Shown one piece after another: positions 8,510 to 16,056 of a stretch of DNA of 64,000 nucleotides. Made by a program: the position numbers and the translations under genes. Position 1 is the first letter of the stretch, and each line of letters begins with the position of its first letter. Source of the DNA: Micromonospora sp. C28SCA-DRY-2 (lineage in GTDB: Bacteria > Actinomycetota > Actinomycetes > Mycobacteriales > Micromonosporaceae); assembly GCF_030519475.1 (NCBI RefSeq), contig NZ_JAUMKD010000004.1:18501-82500 (forward strand), read 5' to 3'. The notes below the pieces were generated by a model. The model did no database searches and was not told the DNA's origin. It saw only the letters and a list, made by a program, of their open reading frames with translations.

Positions 8510-8533
8510 CAGCCAACGGTAGCCTTCTTTCCC

Positions 8534-9808
8534 GTGAGAATCGTGGTGGCGCACAACCGGTACCGGGAAGCCCAGCCGTCCGGGGAGAACACCATCGTCG
8601 ACGCGGAGATCGCCCAGCTCACCGCGGCGGGCGTCGAGGTGCTGCCGTTCCTGCGCAGCTCGGACGAGATCCCGACGATGCCGAAGACGGCCAAGGCGCT
8701 GCTGCCGATCTCCCCGATCTACGCGCCCCGGGCCCAGCAGGAGCTGAGCCGGTTGATCACCGAGCACCGGCCGGACGTGCTGCACCTGCACAACCCGTAC
8801 CCGCTGCTCTCGCCGTGGATCGTGCGGACCGCGCACCGGCACGGCGTGCCGGTGGTGCAGACGGTGCACAACTACCGCCAGGTCTGCTCCTCCGGGCTCT
8901 ACTTCCGGGACGGGATGATCTGCCAGGACTGCCGGGGCCGGGCCCTGGGGGTGCCGGCGATCGTGCATCGCTGCTACCGGGGCTCCCGGGCGCAGAGCGC
9001 CCTGATGGCCACCACGCTGGCCGTGCACCGGGGCACCTGGCGCTCGGTGGACCGGTTCGTCGCGCTCACCTCGGCGGTCGCCGACCACCTGCGTGACTAC
9101 GGCATCCCGGCGGAGCGGATCGTGGTCAAGCCGAACGGCATCCCCGACCCGGGCCGGCCCGCGCCGCTCGGCGAGGGCTTCCTCTTCCTCGGCCGGCTCT
9201 CCCCCGAGAAGGGGCTGGACCTGCTGCTGGACGCGTGGCGGCGGCACCCGGACGGCGCCCTCGGCCCACTGCGGGTGGCCGGTGACGGCGAGCTGCGCCC
9301 GCTGGTCGAGGCGGCGGCCGCCGAGCGGGCCGACGTCACCTTCCTGGGCCCGCTGGACCGTGCCGGGGTGCGCGCCGCGCTGGAGTCCAGCGCCGTGGTG
9401 CTGGCCACCTCGACCTGGCACGACGTGCTGCCCACGGTGATCATCGAGGCGCTGGCCGCCGGCCGGCCGGTGCTCGGCACCGCCCTCGGCGGCATCCCCT
9501 ACCTGGTCGGCGCGGACACCCCCCGGGAGCCGGCCGGCACCGGGCCGGCGGCGGTGGCCTCCGCCGTCGCGGGCGACGGGATGGCCACCCTGCCGTCGGG
9601 CGTGGTCGCGGGCGAGGCGGGCTGGGTGGTGCCGCCGGAGCCGGCCGCCCTGGCCGCCGCGCTGCCGCTGGCCCGGGCGGGCGCCGGGACGCTGTCGGCC
9701 GCCGCCCGCGCCCGCTACGAGCGGACCTTCCACCCCGACGTGGTCACCAAGCAGCTCATCGACATCTACGCCGGCGTGATGCGCACCGGAACGCCCGTCG
9801 ACCGCTGA
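8534..9808 (+). CDS. Family 4 glycosyltransferase (GT-B)
   Basis: GTG 8534 starts a 424-residue protein VRIVVAHNRYREAQPSGEN. The N-terminal Rossmann half includes RPDVLHLHNPYPLLSPWIV and TVHNYRQVC. The C-terminal half carries FLGRLSPEKGLDLLLDAWRR, VAGDGELRPL and the donor-site Glu motif LPTVIIEALAAGRPVLGTALGG. An insertion with CSSG, CQDC and RCYRGSR (residues about 120-155) is a Cys cluster that could bind metal; I recall it from a subset of GT4 enzymes. It probably acts in surface polysaccharide synthesis, given the sugar transferase 1.1 kb away. The gap to the divergent glycosylase is too short for two independent full promoters without overlap. Confidence 0.92.
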   Translation: MRIVVAHNRYREAQPSGENTIVDAEIAQLTAAGVEVLPFLRSSDEIPTMPKTAKALLPISPIYAPRAQQELSRLITEHRPDVLHLHNPYPLLSPWIVRTAHRHGVPVVQTVHNYRQVCSSGLYFRDGMICQDCRGRALGVPAIVHRCYRGSRAQSALMATTLAVHRGTWRSVDRFVALTSAVADHLRDYGIPAERIVVKPNGIPDPGRPAPLGEGFLFLGRLSPEKGLDLLLDAWRRHPDGALGPLRVAGDGELRPLVEAAAAERADVTFLGPLDRAGVRAALESSAVVLATSTWHDVLPTVIIEALAAGRPVLGTALGGIPYLVGADTPREPAGTGPAAVASAVAGDGMATLPSGVVAGEAGWVVPPEPAALAAALPLARAGAGTLSAAARARYERTFHPDVVTKQLIDIYAGVMRTGTPVDR

Positions 9809-9979
9809 CCCCCACCCTCCCCTCCCGTCCCGCCTGCCCCGCCGTCCCCCCCGGCCCGTCTGCGCCGCCGTCCCGCCTCCTCGGCCAGCCCGGCTGGGCT
9901 CAGCCCTCGCTGCCCCCAGCCCGCCGGCTGCCACCCGCCCGTCAATCGAAACCGACGTTCCACTCACTGGGATGGCGGA

Positions 9980-10029
9980 AGATCTTGGTAGGAAACGGCC
10001 CCTATAGGGGCCACTTGCTACCAAGATCT
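9980..10029. repeat. Nested inverted repeat, REP-like
   Basis: Outer 12-bp arms AGATCTTGGTAG (9980-9991) and CTACCAAGATCT (10018-10029) are perfect. They enclose 5-nt unpaired flanks and a perfect 16-bp palindrome GGCCCCTATAGGGGCC (9997-10012). The element lies in the gap between the convergent GT4 and CDP-alcohol transferase genes. It could be a bidirectional terminator, but the two-tier symmetry is more elaborate than usual and resembles dispersed intergenic repeats of actinomycetes. Confidence 0.7.
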
Positions 10030-10033
10030 CTCG

Positions 10034-10090
10034 GCGCGGGGCGCGGGGCGCGGGGCGCGGGGCGCGGGGCGCGGGGCGCGGGGCGCGGGG
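10034..10090. repeat. Heptanucleotide tandem array (GCGCGGG, 8 copies)
   Basis: Eight perfect head-to-tail copies of GCGCGGG run from 10034 to 10089 and touch the stop codon of the CDP-alcohol transferase gene (10091-10093). A 7-nt unit changes reading frame if a copy is gained or lost, but the array is outside the coding frame as drawn. Confidence 0.9.
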
Positions 10091-10813
10091 TCAGCGGAGG
10101 GAGGCGCGGGCCGAGAAGGCGATGCTGGCCAGCAGGAAGCCCCCGTTGACCACGGTGAAGGCGACCACCACCCAGAACGCCAGGGCGGGGGCGAGCAGCA
10201 GCACCAGCGCGGCCACGAAGATCACCGCGCCGTAGTCGCGGACCAGCTTCACCAGGCGTACCGGCAGCGAGGTCGAGGTGACCATGCTGGCCGCGTTCGG
10301 ACCGGCCTGCATGACCGAGGTGACCAGGTTGACCATCCAGGTGCCGGCGAAGGCCGCGACCAGCCAGGTGGGCGTCGACGGCTCCTGCGCCACGGCCGTG
10401 GCCGCCAACGCGGCGACCAGGGCGATCTGGGCGGCCACGTCGCAGAGCACGTCGACCCGGGCGCCGGCCGCGCTGCCCTGCCCGGTCACCCGGGCCAGCT
10501 GACCGTCCGCGCAGTCCAGGGCGTACGCCACCTGCCAGCCGACCAGCGCGAGCAGCCCGACCACCCAGGCCGGTGTGTCCCCGTCGGCGACCGGCCCGGC
10601 GAGCGCCACCACGGTCACCGAGGTGGCCAGGCCGAGCACCAGGTTGGTCATGGTCAGCGCGGTGGGCGGCAGCCCGAGCCGCTGGGCGACGAGCGCGAAG
10701 ACCGCGCCCAGCCACTGGCTGATCGATTCGCTGAACAGGCCGCCACCGCGGTTGACCCGGTGGAAGTCGGCGACGGTGGGGCGGGGCTCAGCCAAGCTGG
10801 TCGCGGATTGCAC
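10091..10813 (-). CDS. CDP-alcohol phosphatidyltransferase family membrane enzyme
   Basis: A 240-residue integral membrane protein with about six helices. The family signature D-x2-DG-x2-AR-x8-G-x3-D-x3-D is complete (DCADGQLAR, beginning at Asp100, then GARVDVLCD). The family moves a phospho-alcohol from a CDP-linked donor to a hydroxyl acceptor. The gene is last in an operon after a nucleotidyltransferase and a glycerol-1-phosphate dehydrogenase homologue. That arrangement resembles CTP:inositol-1-phosphate cytidylyltransferase working with di-myo-inositol-phosphate synthase. Donor and acceptor are unknown; a CDP-linked polyol made by its neighbours is a reasonable guess. Its 5' end overlaps the dehydrogenase 3' end by 26 bp. 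Confidence 0.88.
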   Translation of the reverse strand: MQSATSLAEPRPTVADFHRVNRGGGLFSESISQWLGAVFALVAQRLGLPPTALTMTNLVLGLATSVTVVALAGPVADGDTPAWVVGLLALVGWQVAYALDCADGQLARVTGQGSAAGARVDVLCDVAAQIALVAALAATAVAQEPSTPTWLVAAFAGTWMVNLVTSVMQAGPNAASMVTSTSLPVRLVKLVRDYGAVIFVAALVLLLAPALAFWVVVAFTVVNGGFLLASIAFSARASLR

Positions 10814-11855
10814 CGGCGTAGTCTGCCAGCCGTTCCCGCGTCTCGGTAGGCGTCATCGCGAGGTGTTCGAGGATGGTGTAGCGGTCCGGCCGGGTGGCCG
10901 GCGCGAACTGCACCGCCTCGGTGAACTGCTCGTCGGTCAGCCCCAGCTCGGCCGGCGTGGTGGCCAGACCGTGCCGGTGCAGGCAGCGGGCGAGCCGACC
11001 GAACCGGTCCAGATCTCCGCGCAGGAAGGTGCAGAACAGGGCACCGAGCCCGACCTGCTCGCCGTGCGAGCCGGTGCCGGGATAGAGCCGGTCGATCGCG
11101 TGGGAGATCTCGTGGTCGCCACCGCTGGCCGGGCGGGTCGACCCGCACACCGAGCTGGCGATCCCGCCCAGGATCAGCGCCTCGGCCAACGTGGTGAGGA
11201 AGCCGTCGTCGGTGATCTTGCCGGGGTGGTTGAGCAGGGCCTCGGCGCCGGTGCGGGCCAGGGTGACGGCGAGCCCGTCGATCGGCTCGCCGCGTACCTC
11301 GTGGGCGAGTTCCCAGTCGGCGCAGGCGTTCAGGTTGCTCACCGCGTCGCCGATGCCGGCCTGGGTCTGCCGGTCCGGGCCGGTCTCCACGAAGTCGAGG
11401 TCGACCATGACCGCGATCGGGATGTGCACCCCGTAGGAGCCCTTGCCGCCCTCGTGGTCGAGCGAGGCGGTGGGTGAGGCGATGCCGTCGTTGGCCAGGC
11501 TGGTCGCCACGGTCACCATCGGGATGCCGTACCGGGTGGCCGCGTACTTGGCGGTGTCGATGGTCTTGCCGCCGCCGATGCCGACCACCGCGTCGTACTG
11601 GCGGCGGCGCAGCCGGTCGCCGAGTTCGTTGGCGGCGTCGATGGTGCCGCCCGCGACCGTGAACACGTCGGCCGCGCCGAGCGACGGCCGGCACAGCTCG
11701 ACGATCTTCTCGCCCTGGCCGGGACCGACCACCACGGCGACGTCGCCACCGGCGGAGATCCGCCGGTCGGCCAGGAGCGGGCCCAGGTCGGCCACCGCCC
11801 CCCGCCGGACCTCGATGGCCAGCGGGGTGTTGACCGTACGGGCTAGTAGCGGCAC
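10788..11855 (-). CDS. sn-Glycerol-1-phosphate dehydrogenase-like enzyme (iron-containing ADH superfamily)
   Basis: A 355-residue NAD(P)-dependent dehydrogenase of the AraM/EgsA branch. Diagnostic stretches are GIGGGKTIDTAKY, TSLANDGIASPTAS, AGIGDAVSN, ACADWELA, RPASGGDHEISHAID and GSHGEQVG; they supply the metal ligands Asp, His and His. The family reduces dihydroxyacetone phosphate to sn-glycerol-1-phosphate, the archaeal lipid stereoisomer; bacterial members make G1P-derived lipids or polymers. The start is GTG 11855, which overlaps the preceding gene by 13 bp. Its place between a nucleotidyltransferase and a CDP-alcohol transferase suggests that its product is activated with CTP. Substrate specificity is not proven. 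Confidence 0.88.
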   Translation of the reverse strand: MPLLARTVNTPLAIEVRRGAVADLGPLLADRRISAGGDVAVVVGPGQGEKIVELCRPSLGAADVFTVAGGTIDAANELGDRLRRRQYDAVVGIGGGKTIDTAKYAATRYGIPMVTVATSLANDGIASPTASLDHEGGKGSYGVHIPIAVMVDLDFVETGPDRQTQAGIGDAVSNLNACADWELAHEVRGEPIDGLAVTLARTGAEALLNHPGKITDDGFLTTLAEALILGGIASSVCGSTRPASGGDHEISHAIDRLYPGTGSHGEQVGLGALFCTFLRGDLDRFGRLARCLHRHGLATTPAELGLTDEQFTEAVQFAPATRPDRYTILEHLAMTPTETRERLADYAGAIRDQLG

Positions 11856-12574
11856 GCGATCTCCCGCGCCCGGGCCAGGTCGGCGTGGTTGTCCACCTCG
11901 ACCCAGGAGACGTCCCCGATCGGCGCGGCCCGCACCTCGCCGCCCCGGTCGGCGAACTCCTGGTAGCCGTCCTCGTAGTAGAGGTTCGGGTCCCGCCGCC
12001 AGGTGGCCTCCAGCGCGTCGGCCAGGGCGTCGGCCACCTGCGGCTCGATCAGCGTCGCGCCGATGTACTCGCCGTACGCCTCGCCCGGGTCCATGATCTT
12101 GGTGATCCGGGTGAGCTGGCCGGCCGCGTCGAAGGTGGTCTTCATCTCCTCCTCGGCCAGCGCCTTGATCGTGTCGACGGCGAGCAGGATGCCCGGCCCG
12201 CGCTCGGCCAGCAGCGTCTTCTCCACGCTCACCGGGTGCACGGTGTCGCCGTTGACCAGCAGCACGCCCCGGGAGAAGTGCTCCCGGGCCAGCCAGAGCG
12301 AGTAGGCGTTGTTCCACTCCTCGGCCTTGTCGTTGTGCACCAGGGTGAGCGTGACGCCGTACCGCTTCTCCAGGTCGGCCTGCCGCTCGCGGACCGCGTC
12401 CGCCGCGTAGCCGACCACGATCACGATCTCGGTGAGCCCCACCTCGGCGAGGTTGCGCAGCGCGATGTCCAGGATGGTGGTCTCACCGTCCACCGGCACC
12501 AGCGCCTTGGGCAGGGTGTCGGTGTACGGGCGCAGCCGGCGCCCCGCCCCGGCCGCGAGCACCATCCCGATCAT
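11843..12574 (-). CDS. Sugar/polyol phosphate nucleotidyltransferase
   Basis: ATG 12574 is chosen because GGAGG lies about eight bases upstream and the nucleotide-binding loop follows at once (MIGMVLAAGAGRRLRPYT, then LPKALVPV). The 243-residue single-domain GT-A fold also shows IVVGYAADAV, HNDKAEEWNNAYSLW, LLVNGDTVHP (metal-binding Asp) and SWVEVDNHADL. The closest relatives I recognise are cytidylyltransferases for phosphocholine or inositol-1-phosphate (LicC/IPCT type). As first gene of the three-gene operon, it would form the CDP- (or other NDP-) activated form of the dehydrogenase product. CTP preference is inferred from the downstream CDP-alcohol enzyme. Confidence 0.87.
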   Translation of the reverse strand: MIGMVLAAGAGRRLRPYTDTLPKALVPVDGETTILDIALRNLAEVGLTEIVIVVGYAADAVRERQADLEKRYGVTLTLVHNDKAEEWNNAYSLWLAREHFSRGVLLVNGDTVHPVSVEKTLLAERGPGILLAVDTIKALAEEEMKTTFDAAGQLTRITKIMDPGEAYGEYIGATLIEPQVADALADALEATWRRDPNLYYEDGYQEFADRGGEVRAAPIGDVSWVEVDNHADLARAREIACRY

Positions 12575-12689
12575 TGAGGCGTCCTCCCTCGTACGACTCC
12601 CGGTCACCGGTGGAGGATAGCGCTGCGTGACAGGCCGACCGTGGCCAACCGGGCAGCGGCGGCCGGCCCGGGGGCGTCCGGACGCCCGG

Positions 12690-13460
12690 TCAGCCGGGCA
12701 GTGCCGCGAGGTCGGCGAGCATGGTCAGCCGCTCCTCGGCGGTGAGCACCAGGTACGGCGGGGCGGCCCGGCGGTCGGTCTCCAGCTCGATGGCGAGCCG
12801 CTCAGGTCCGGCCGGCAGGGCGGCCACGCTCGACGCGGTGTGCCCCGCTGCGGTCCACGCGGCGGCGTGCGCGTCGGCCCGGTGGTAGCGCAGCGTGCCG
12901 AGCCGGTTGAGCAGCAGCACGCCGGGCGGGGTGCCGTCCGGCTCGTACGGCGGCGCCATCGCGCCGAACGCCGCGCCCGTGCCGTCCCCCTCCTCCTCGG
13001 CGTGGACCAGCGCGTACGTCAGCAGCCGGCCGAGCGCCTCCACCAACCGGGCCACCCGCTCCTCGTGCCCGGCCCAGAGTTCCCCGGTGACCTGCGCGTG
13101 CACCTGCCACAGCTCGGCGAGGAAGGCCGCGCCCCGGTCGGTGGCGGAGAGCCCGCCGTCCGGCCGGCGGTGGATCATCCCGTACGCGACCTGTTTGTCC
13201 AGCGCCCGCTGGCAGGCGGCCGGGTCGCGGTAGCGGGTGACCGCGGCGAACCCCGCCCCGTCCACGCTGCCGCCGGGCACGGCCAGCCGGGTGCGGAACT
13301 CCACCAGGAACCCGGTCGCGGCCGGCCCGCCGTAGCGCTGGCTGAGCTCGGCGCCGCCGCCGTCGCGGCCGGCCAGCATGGCGGCGACGAAGACCCGGTC
13401 GACCGCCGGGGCCACCAGCCCGGCGAACCGGTGCGGCGGCAGCTCGACGGCGTCGCTCAC
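12690..13460 (-). CDS. Unassigned 256-residue protein, possibly winged-helix
   Basis: No signal peptide or membrane segment. The stretch ACQRALDKQVAYGMIHRR followed by PDGGLSATDRGAAFLAEL resembles the recognition helix and wing of a MarR-like winged helix, flanked by long Ala-rich helices. A C-terminal domain (residues about 165-250) is rich in Leu/Ala. It overlaps the upstream NUDIX gene by four bases (GTGA), so the two are coupled, which hints at a shared role in nucleotide or DNA metabolism. I do not recognise a named family with confidence. Confidence 0.6.
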   Translation of the reverse strand: MSDAVELPPHRFAGLVAPAVDRVFVAAMLAGRDGGGAELSQRYGGPAATGFLVEFRTRLAVPGGSVDGAGFAAVTRYRDPAACQRALDKQVAYGMIHRRPDGGLSATDRGAAFLAELWQVHAQVTGELWAGHEERVARLVEALGRLLTYALVHAEEEGDGTGAAFGAMAPPYEPDGTPPGVLLLNRLGTLRYHRADAHAAAWTAAGHTASSVAALPAGPERLAIELETDRRAAPPYLVLTAEERLTMLADLAALPG

Positions 13461-13906
13461 AGACCGATCGAGCGCAGGGCGGCGAAGGCCTCCTCGGCGA
13501 TCCGCCGGATCAGGCCGTCGTTGACGTCGCGGTGCTCATCGAGCACGGCCAGCTCGTCGGCGCGCAGCCAGCGGAACTCGGTGTGCTTGCCCGCCTCCAG
13601 CCGGGGCCGGGACAGGTCGCCGTCGACCCGGACCAGCCAGTCGCTCTCCACCCGGGGCAGGCCGTCGTCGCCGACGTAGCGGTACTCGCCGACCGGGCCG
13701 AGCACGTGCGAGACGGTCCAGCCGGTCTCCTCGGTCACCTCGCGGCGCAGCGCGTCGTCGACGTCCTCGCCGGGCTCCAGGTGACCCCCGACGATGTCCC
13801 AGCAGTTGGGAAAGAGACGCCGGTCGGCGGACCGCCGCTGGAAGAAGAGGCGGCCGTCGTCGTCGACGATCAGGGCGCCGGCGCAGCGCAGGGGCTCGGT
13901 GGACAC
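13457..13906 (-). CDS. NUDIX hydrolase
   Basis: GTG 13906 gives a 149-residue protein that starts VSTEPLRCAGALIVDDDGRL, as expected for a NUDIX beta strand. The Nudix box is complete: GHLEPGEDVDDALRREVTEE then TGW, with the REVTEE metal-binding glutamates. Such enzymes hydrolyse nucleoside diphosphates linked to another moiety, for example oxidised dNTPs or sugar nucleotides; the exact substrate cannot be read. It is co-transcribed with the next gene through a GTGA overlap. Length and motif spacing are normal. Confidence 0.93.
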   Translation of the reverse strand: MSTEPLRCAGALIVDDDGRLFFQRRSADRRLFPNCWDIVGGHLEPGEDVDDALRREVTEETGWTVSHVLGPVGEYRYVGDDGLPRVESDWLVRVDGDLSRPRLEAGKHTEFRWLRADELAVLDEHRDVNDGLIRRIAEEAFAALRSIGL

Positions 13907-14020
13907 GCCACGACAGTAGCGAGCGGTCGGGCCTGGCGGCGATGCCCGGTCTTGTCCCGGAAACATCCGGGGTCCACGATGTCCGTACCGGGTGCCACCG
14001 TCCCACAGGGGTGATGCGTG

Positions 14021-14413
14021 ATGCAGGTTCGGGAAGCGATGTCCAGCGAGGTTCTCGTGGTCGGCCCGGAGCACACGCTCCGTCAGGCGGCCCGGATGAT
14101 GACGGCCCGCGGCGTCGGGTCGGCGGTCGTGATCGACCCGGACTCCGAAGGGGTCGGGATCATGACGGAACGTGACGTGTTGAAGGCCATCGGGGCCGGG
14201 CTGGACTGCGACGTCGAGCGCACCGGTGAGCACCTGACCTGGGACGTCGTCTACGCCGGACCGGACTGGACGGTGGAGGAGGCGGCCGCCGCGATGGCCC
14301 GGGGCGGCTTCCGGCACCTGGTGGTGCTCGACGGTCGCGAGGTGGCCGGGGTCATCTCGGTCCGGGACATCATGCGGGTCTGGGCCGGCAGCCGGATGGT
14401 CGGCACCGGCTGA
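14021..14413 (+). CDS. CBS domain pair protein
   Basis: A 130-residue stand-alone Bateman module. The first CBS motif is VREAMSSEVLVVGPEHTLRQ with GVGSAVVIDPDSEGVGIMTERDVLKAI; the second is WDVVYAGPDWTVEEAAAAMA with FRHLVVLDGREVAGVISVRD. Such modules bind adenine nucleotides and usually regulate a partner protein, which is not evident here. ATG 14021 is preferred because AGGGG lies nine bases upstream; GTG 14018 is in frame immediately before. The gene is monocistronic, followed by a strong hairpin. Confidence 0.9.
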   Translation: MQVREAMSSEVLVVGPEHTLRQAARMMTARGVGSAVVIDPDSEGVGIMTERDVLKAIGAGLDCDVERTGEHLTWDVVYAGPDWTVEEAAAAMARGGFRHLVVLDGREVAGVISVRDIMRVWAGSRMVGTG

Positions 14414-14422
14414 GCCGGGGCT

Positions 14423-14449
14423 CCGCCCGGCGGGCGCCCCGCCGGGCGG
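14423..14449. terminator. Stem-loop after the CBS gene
   Basis: Perfect 11-bp arms CCGCCCGGCGG and CCGCCGGGCGG around a 5-nt loop, starting nine bases after the CBS stop codon. No T-tract follows. It probably ends the CBS transcript. Confidence 0.7.
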
Positions 14450-14608
14450 CGCGGGGCCGTTCCCGGTCCGCGCAGCACGACCCGCTCGGCCTTCCGGTCC
14501 GACTTGCCGACCACCGGTTGACGCAGGTCACCCGACCCGGTGGCTCAGGATGCGGACATCGCCGTGCCGTCGGCGCGCACCCCGCCGCCGCCCGTACGCT
14601 GAACAGCC

Positions 14609-15703
14609 ATGACCGCCGAGCAGCTGATCTCCTTCGCCCGTGGCGCTCCCTCGCTGGACATCGTCGATGTCGAGGGGCTCAAGGCCGCCGCCGTCCGCGC
14701 CTTCGACGCCGACCCCGCCGGGGTGACGGCGTACGGCACCTCCGTCGGCTACCTCCCGCTGCGCGAGTGGATCGCCGCGAAGCACGGGGTGCGGCCCGAG
14801 CAGGTGCTGGTCACCAACGGCTCGTTGCAGGCCGACGCGTTCCTCTTCGACCACCTGGTCCGGCCCGGCGACGCGGTGGTGGTCGAGCGGCCGACCTACG
14901 ACCGGACCCTGCTCAACCTCAAGCGGATGGGCAGCGAGCTGCACGGGATCACCATCCAGCCGGACGGGCTGGACACCGCCGAGCTGCGCAAGCTGCTGGA
15001 GTCCGGGGTGCGCCCCCGGCTGGCCCACGTCATCCCGAACTACCAGAACCCGGCCGGCGTGACGCTCTCCCTGGAGAAGCGCCGCGAGCTGCTCGACCTC
15101 GCCGCCGAGTACGGGTTCACCATCTTCGAGGACGACCCGTACGCCGACATCCGGTTCCGGGGCGAGCCGCTGCCGTCGATGCTGTCGCTGGACACCCGCG
15201 GGGTCGTGGTGCACGCGTCCAGCTTCACCAAGACCGTCTGCCCCGGCGTGCGGGTCGGCTACCTGGTCGGGCCGGCTGACCTGATCGCCGACATCGCCAA
15301 GAACGCGACCAGCCTCTACATCTCGCCCGGCATGGTCTCCGAGGCGATCGTCCACCAGTTCTGCGTCTCCGGTGACATCGACCGCTCGATCGAGACCGTC
15401 CGCGCCGCGCTGGGCGAGCGGGCCCGGGTGCTCGCCGAGTCGCTGCGCCGGCACATCCCGGAGGCCCGGTTCGTGGAGCCGGACGGCGGCTACTTCCTCT
15501 GGATCGAGCTGCCCGAGGACGTGCTGGTCGACCGGCTCGCCCCGGCCGCCGCCGAGCGCGGGGTGGCCGTGGTCAAGGGCAGCGACTTCGTCGTCGAGGG
15601 CGGGCAGCACGCCCTCCGCCTGGCGTTCTCGGCGGTCACCGCCGACCGGATCGACGAGGGTGTCCGGCGGCTGGCCGAGGCAGTCGCGGCCGTCCGGGGC
15701 TGA
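14609..15703 (+). CDS. PLP-dependent aminotransferase (class I/II)
   Basis: A 364-residue fold-type I aminotransferase. It shows YGTSVGYLPLREWIA, VTNGSLQADAFLFDHL, the aspartate/tyrosine region IFEDDPYADIRF, and the Schiff-base Lys208 in HASSFTKTVCPGVRVGYLVG. An Arg for the substrate carboxylate lies near the end (ALRLAFSAV). It resembles 2-aminoadipate/alpha-aminotransferases (LysN-like) and the catalytic half of MocR regulators, but lacks the GntR DNA-binding domain. The gene stands alone between two hairpins. Substrate is not determined; aromatic or branched-chain amino acids are possible. Confidence 0.92.
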   Translation: MTAEQLISFARGAPSLDIVDVEGLKAAAVRAFDADPAGVTAYGTSVGYLPLREWIAAKHGVRPEQVLVTNGSLQADAFLFDHLVRPGDAVVVERPTYDRTLLNLKRMGSELHGITIQPDGLDTAELRKLLESGVRPRLAHVIPNYQNPAGVTLSLEKRRELLDLAAEYGFTIFEDDPYADIRFRGEPLPSMLSLDTRGVVVHASSFTKTVCPGVRVGYLVGPADLIADIAKNATSLYISPGMVSEAIVHQFCVSGDIDRSIETVRAALGERARVLAESLRRHIPEARFVEPDGGYFLWIELPEDVLVDRLAPAAAERGVAVVKGSDFVVEGGQHALRLAFSAVTADRIDEGVRRLAEAVAAVRG

Positions 15704-15707
15704 ATTC

Positions 15708-15723
15708 TGTCGGGTTTCCGACA
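15708..15723. terminator. Short hairpin after the aminotransferase gene
   Basis: TGTCGG-GTTT-CCGACA is a perfect 6-bp stem with a 4-nt loop four bases past the stop codon, followed by AATAAA, one of the few AT-rich patches nearby. Confidence 0.6.
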
Positions 15724-16056
15724 ATAAAGCGATACCGGCCGTCCCGGGACTCCCGCCGGGGCGGCCGGCGGCCCACAATGCTGCGAGCGTCACTCACCAC
15801 CTGTAGCGGAGTCCGGTCTCGCGCAGCGCCCCCGCGCCCACCGGCGCGTACGCGGGCCACCCGAGCCGCCGTCACGGTGAGTGGCGTGACCAGCACAACC
15901 CCCGCCCCCAAAGGGTGCCGGGTGGGCCGTGTCGTCCCTCACCCCCCGATGCGACCCGGCCCGCCCGGCGCCACCCCCGCACCTGATCATCACGGGCGGT
16001 GACGGGCGCGGCGGCGTAACCTGCAAGCCGCAGCGGAGCGTGGGAAGGGGGGCACG
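15724..16056. other. Intergenic region without a recognisable gene
   Basis: This stretch between the aminotransferase and corA holds no frame with convincing coding character. It contains C-rich runs and the direct/inverted motif GGTGAGTGGCGTGACC near 15875. The last 20 bases are the strong corA ribosome-binding site (AAGGGGGG). I see no Mg2+ M-box-like structure by eye. Confidence 0.5.
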
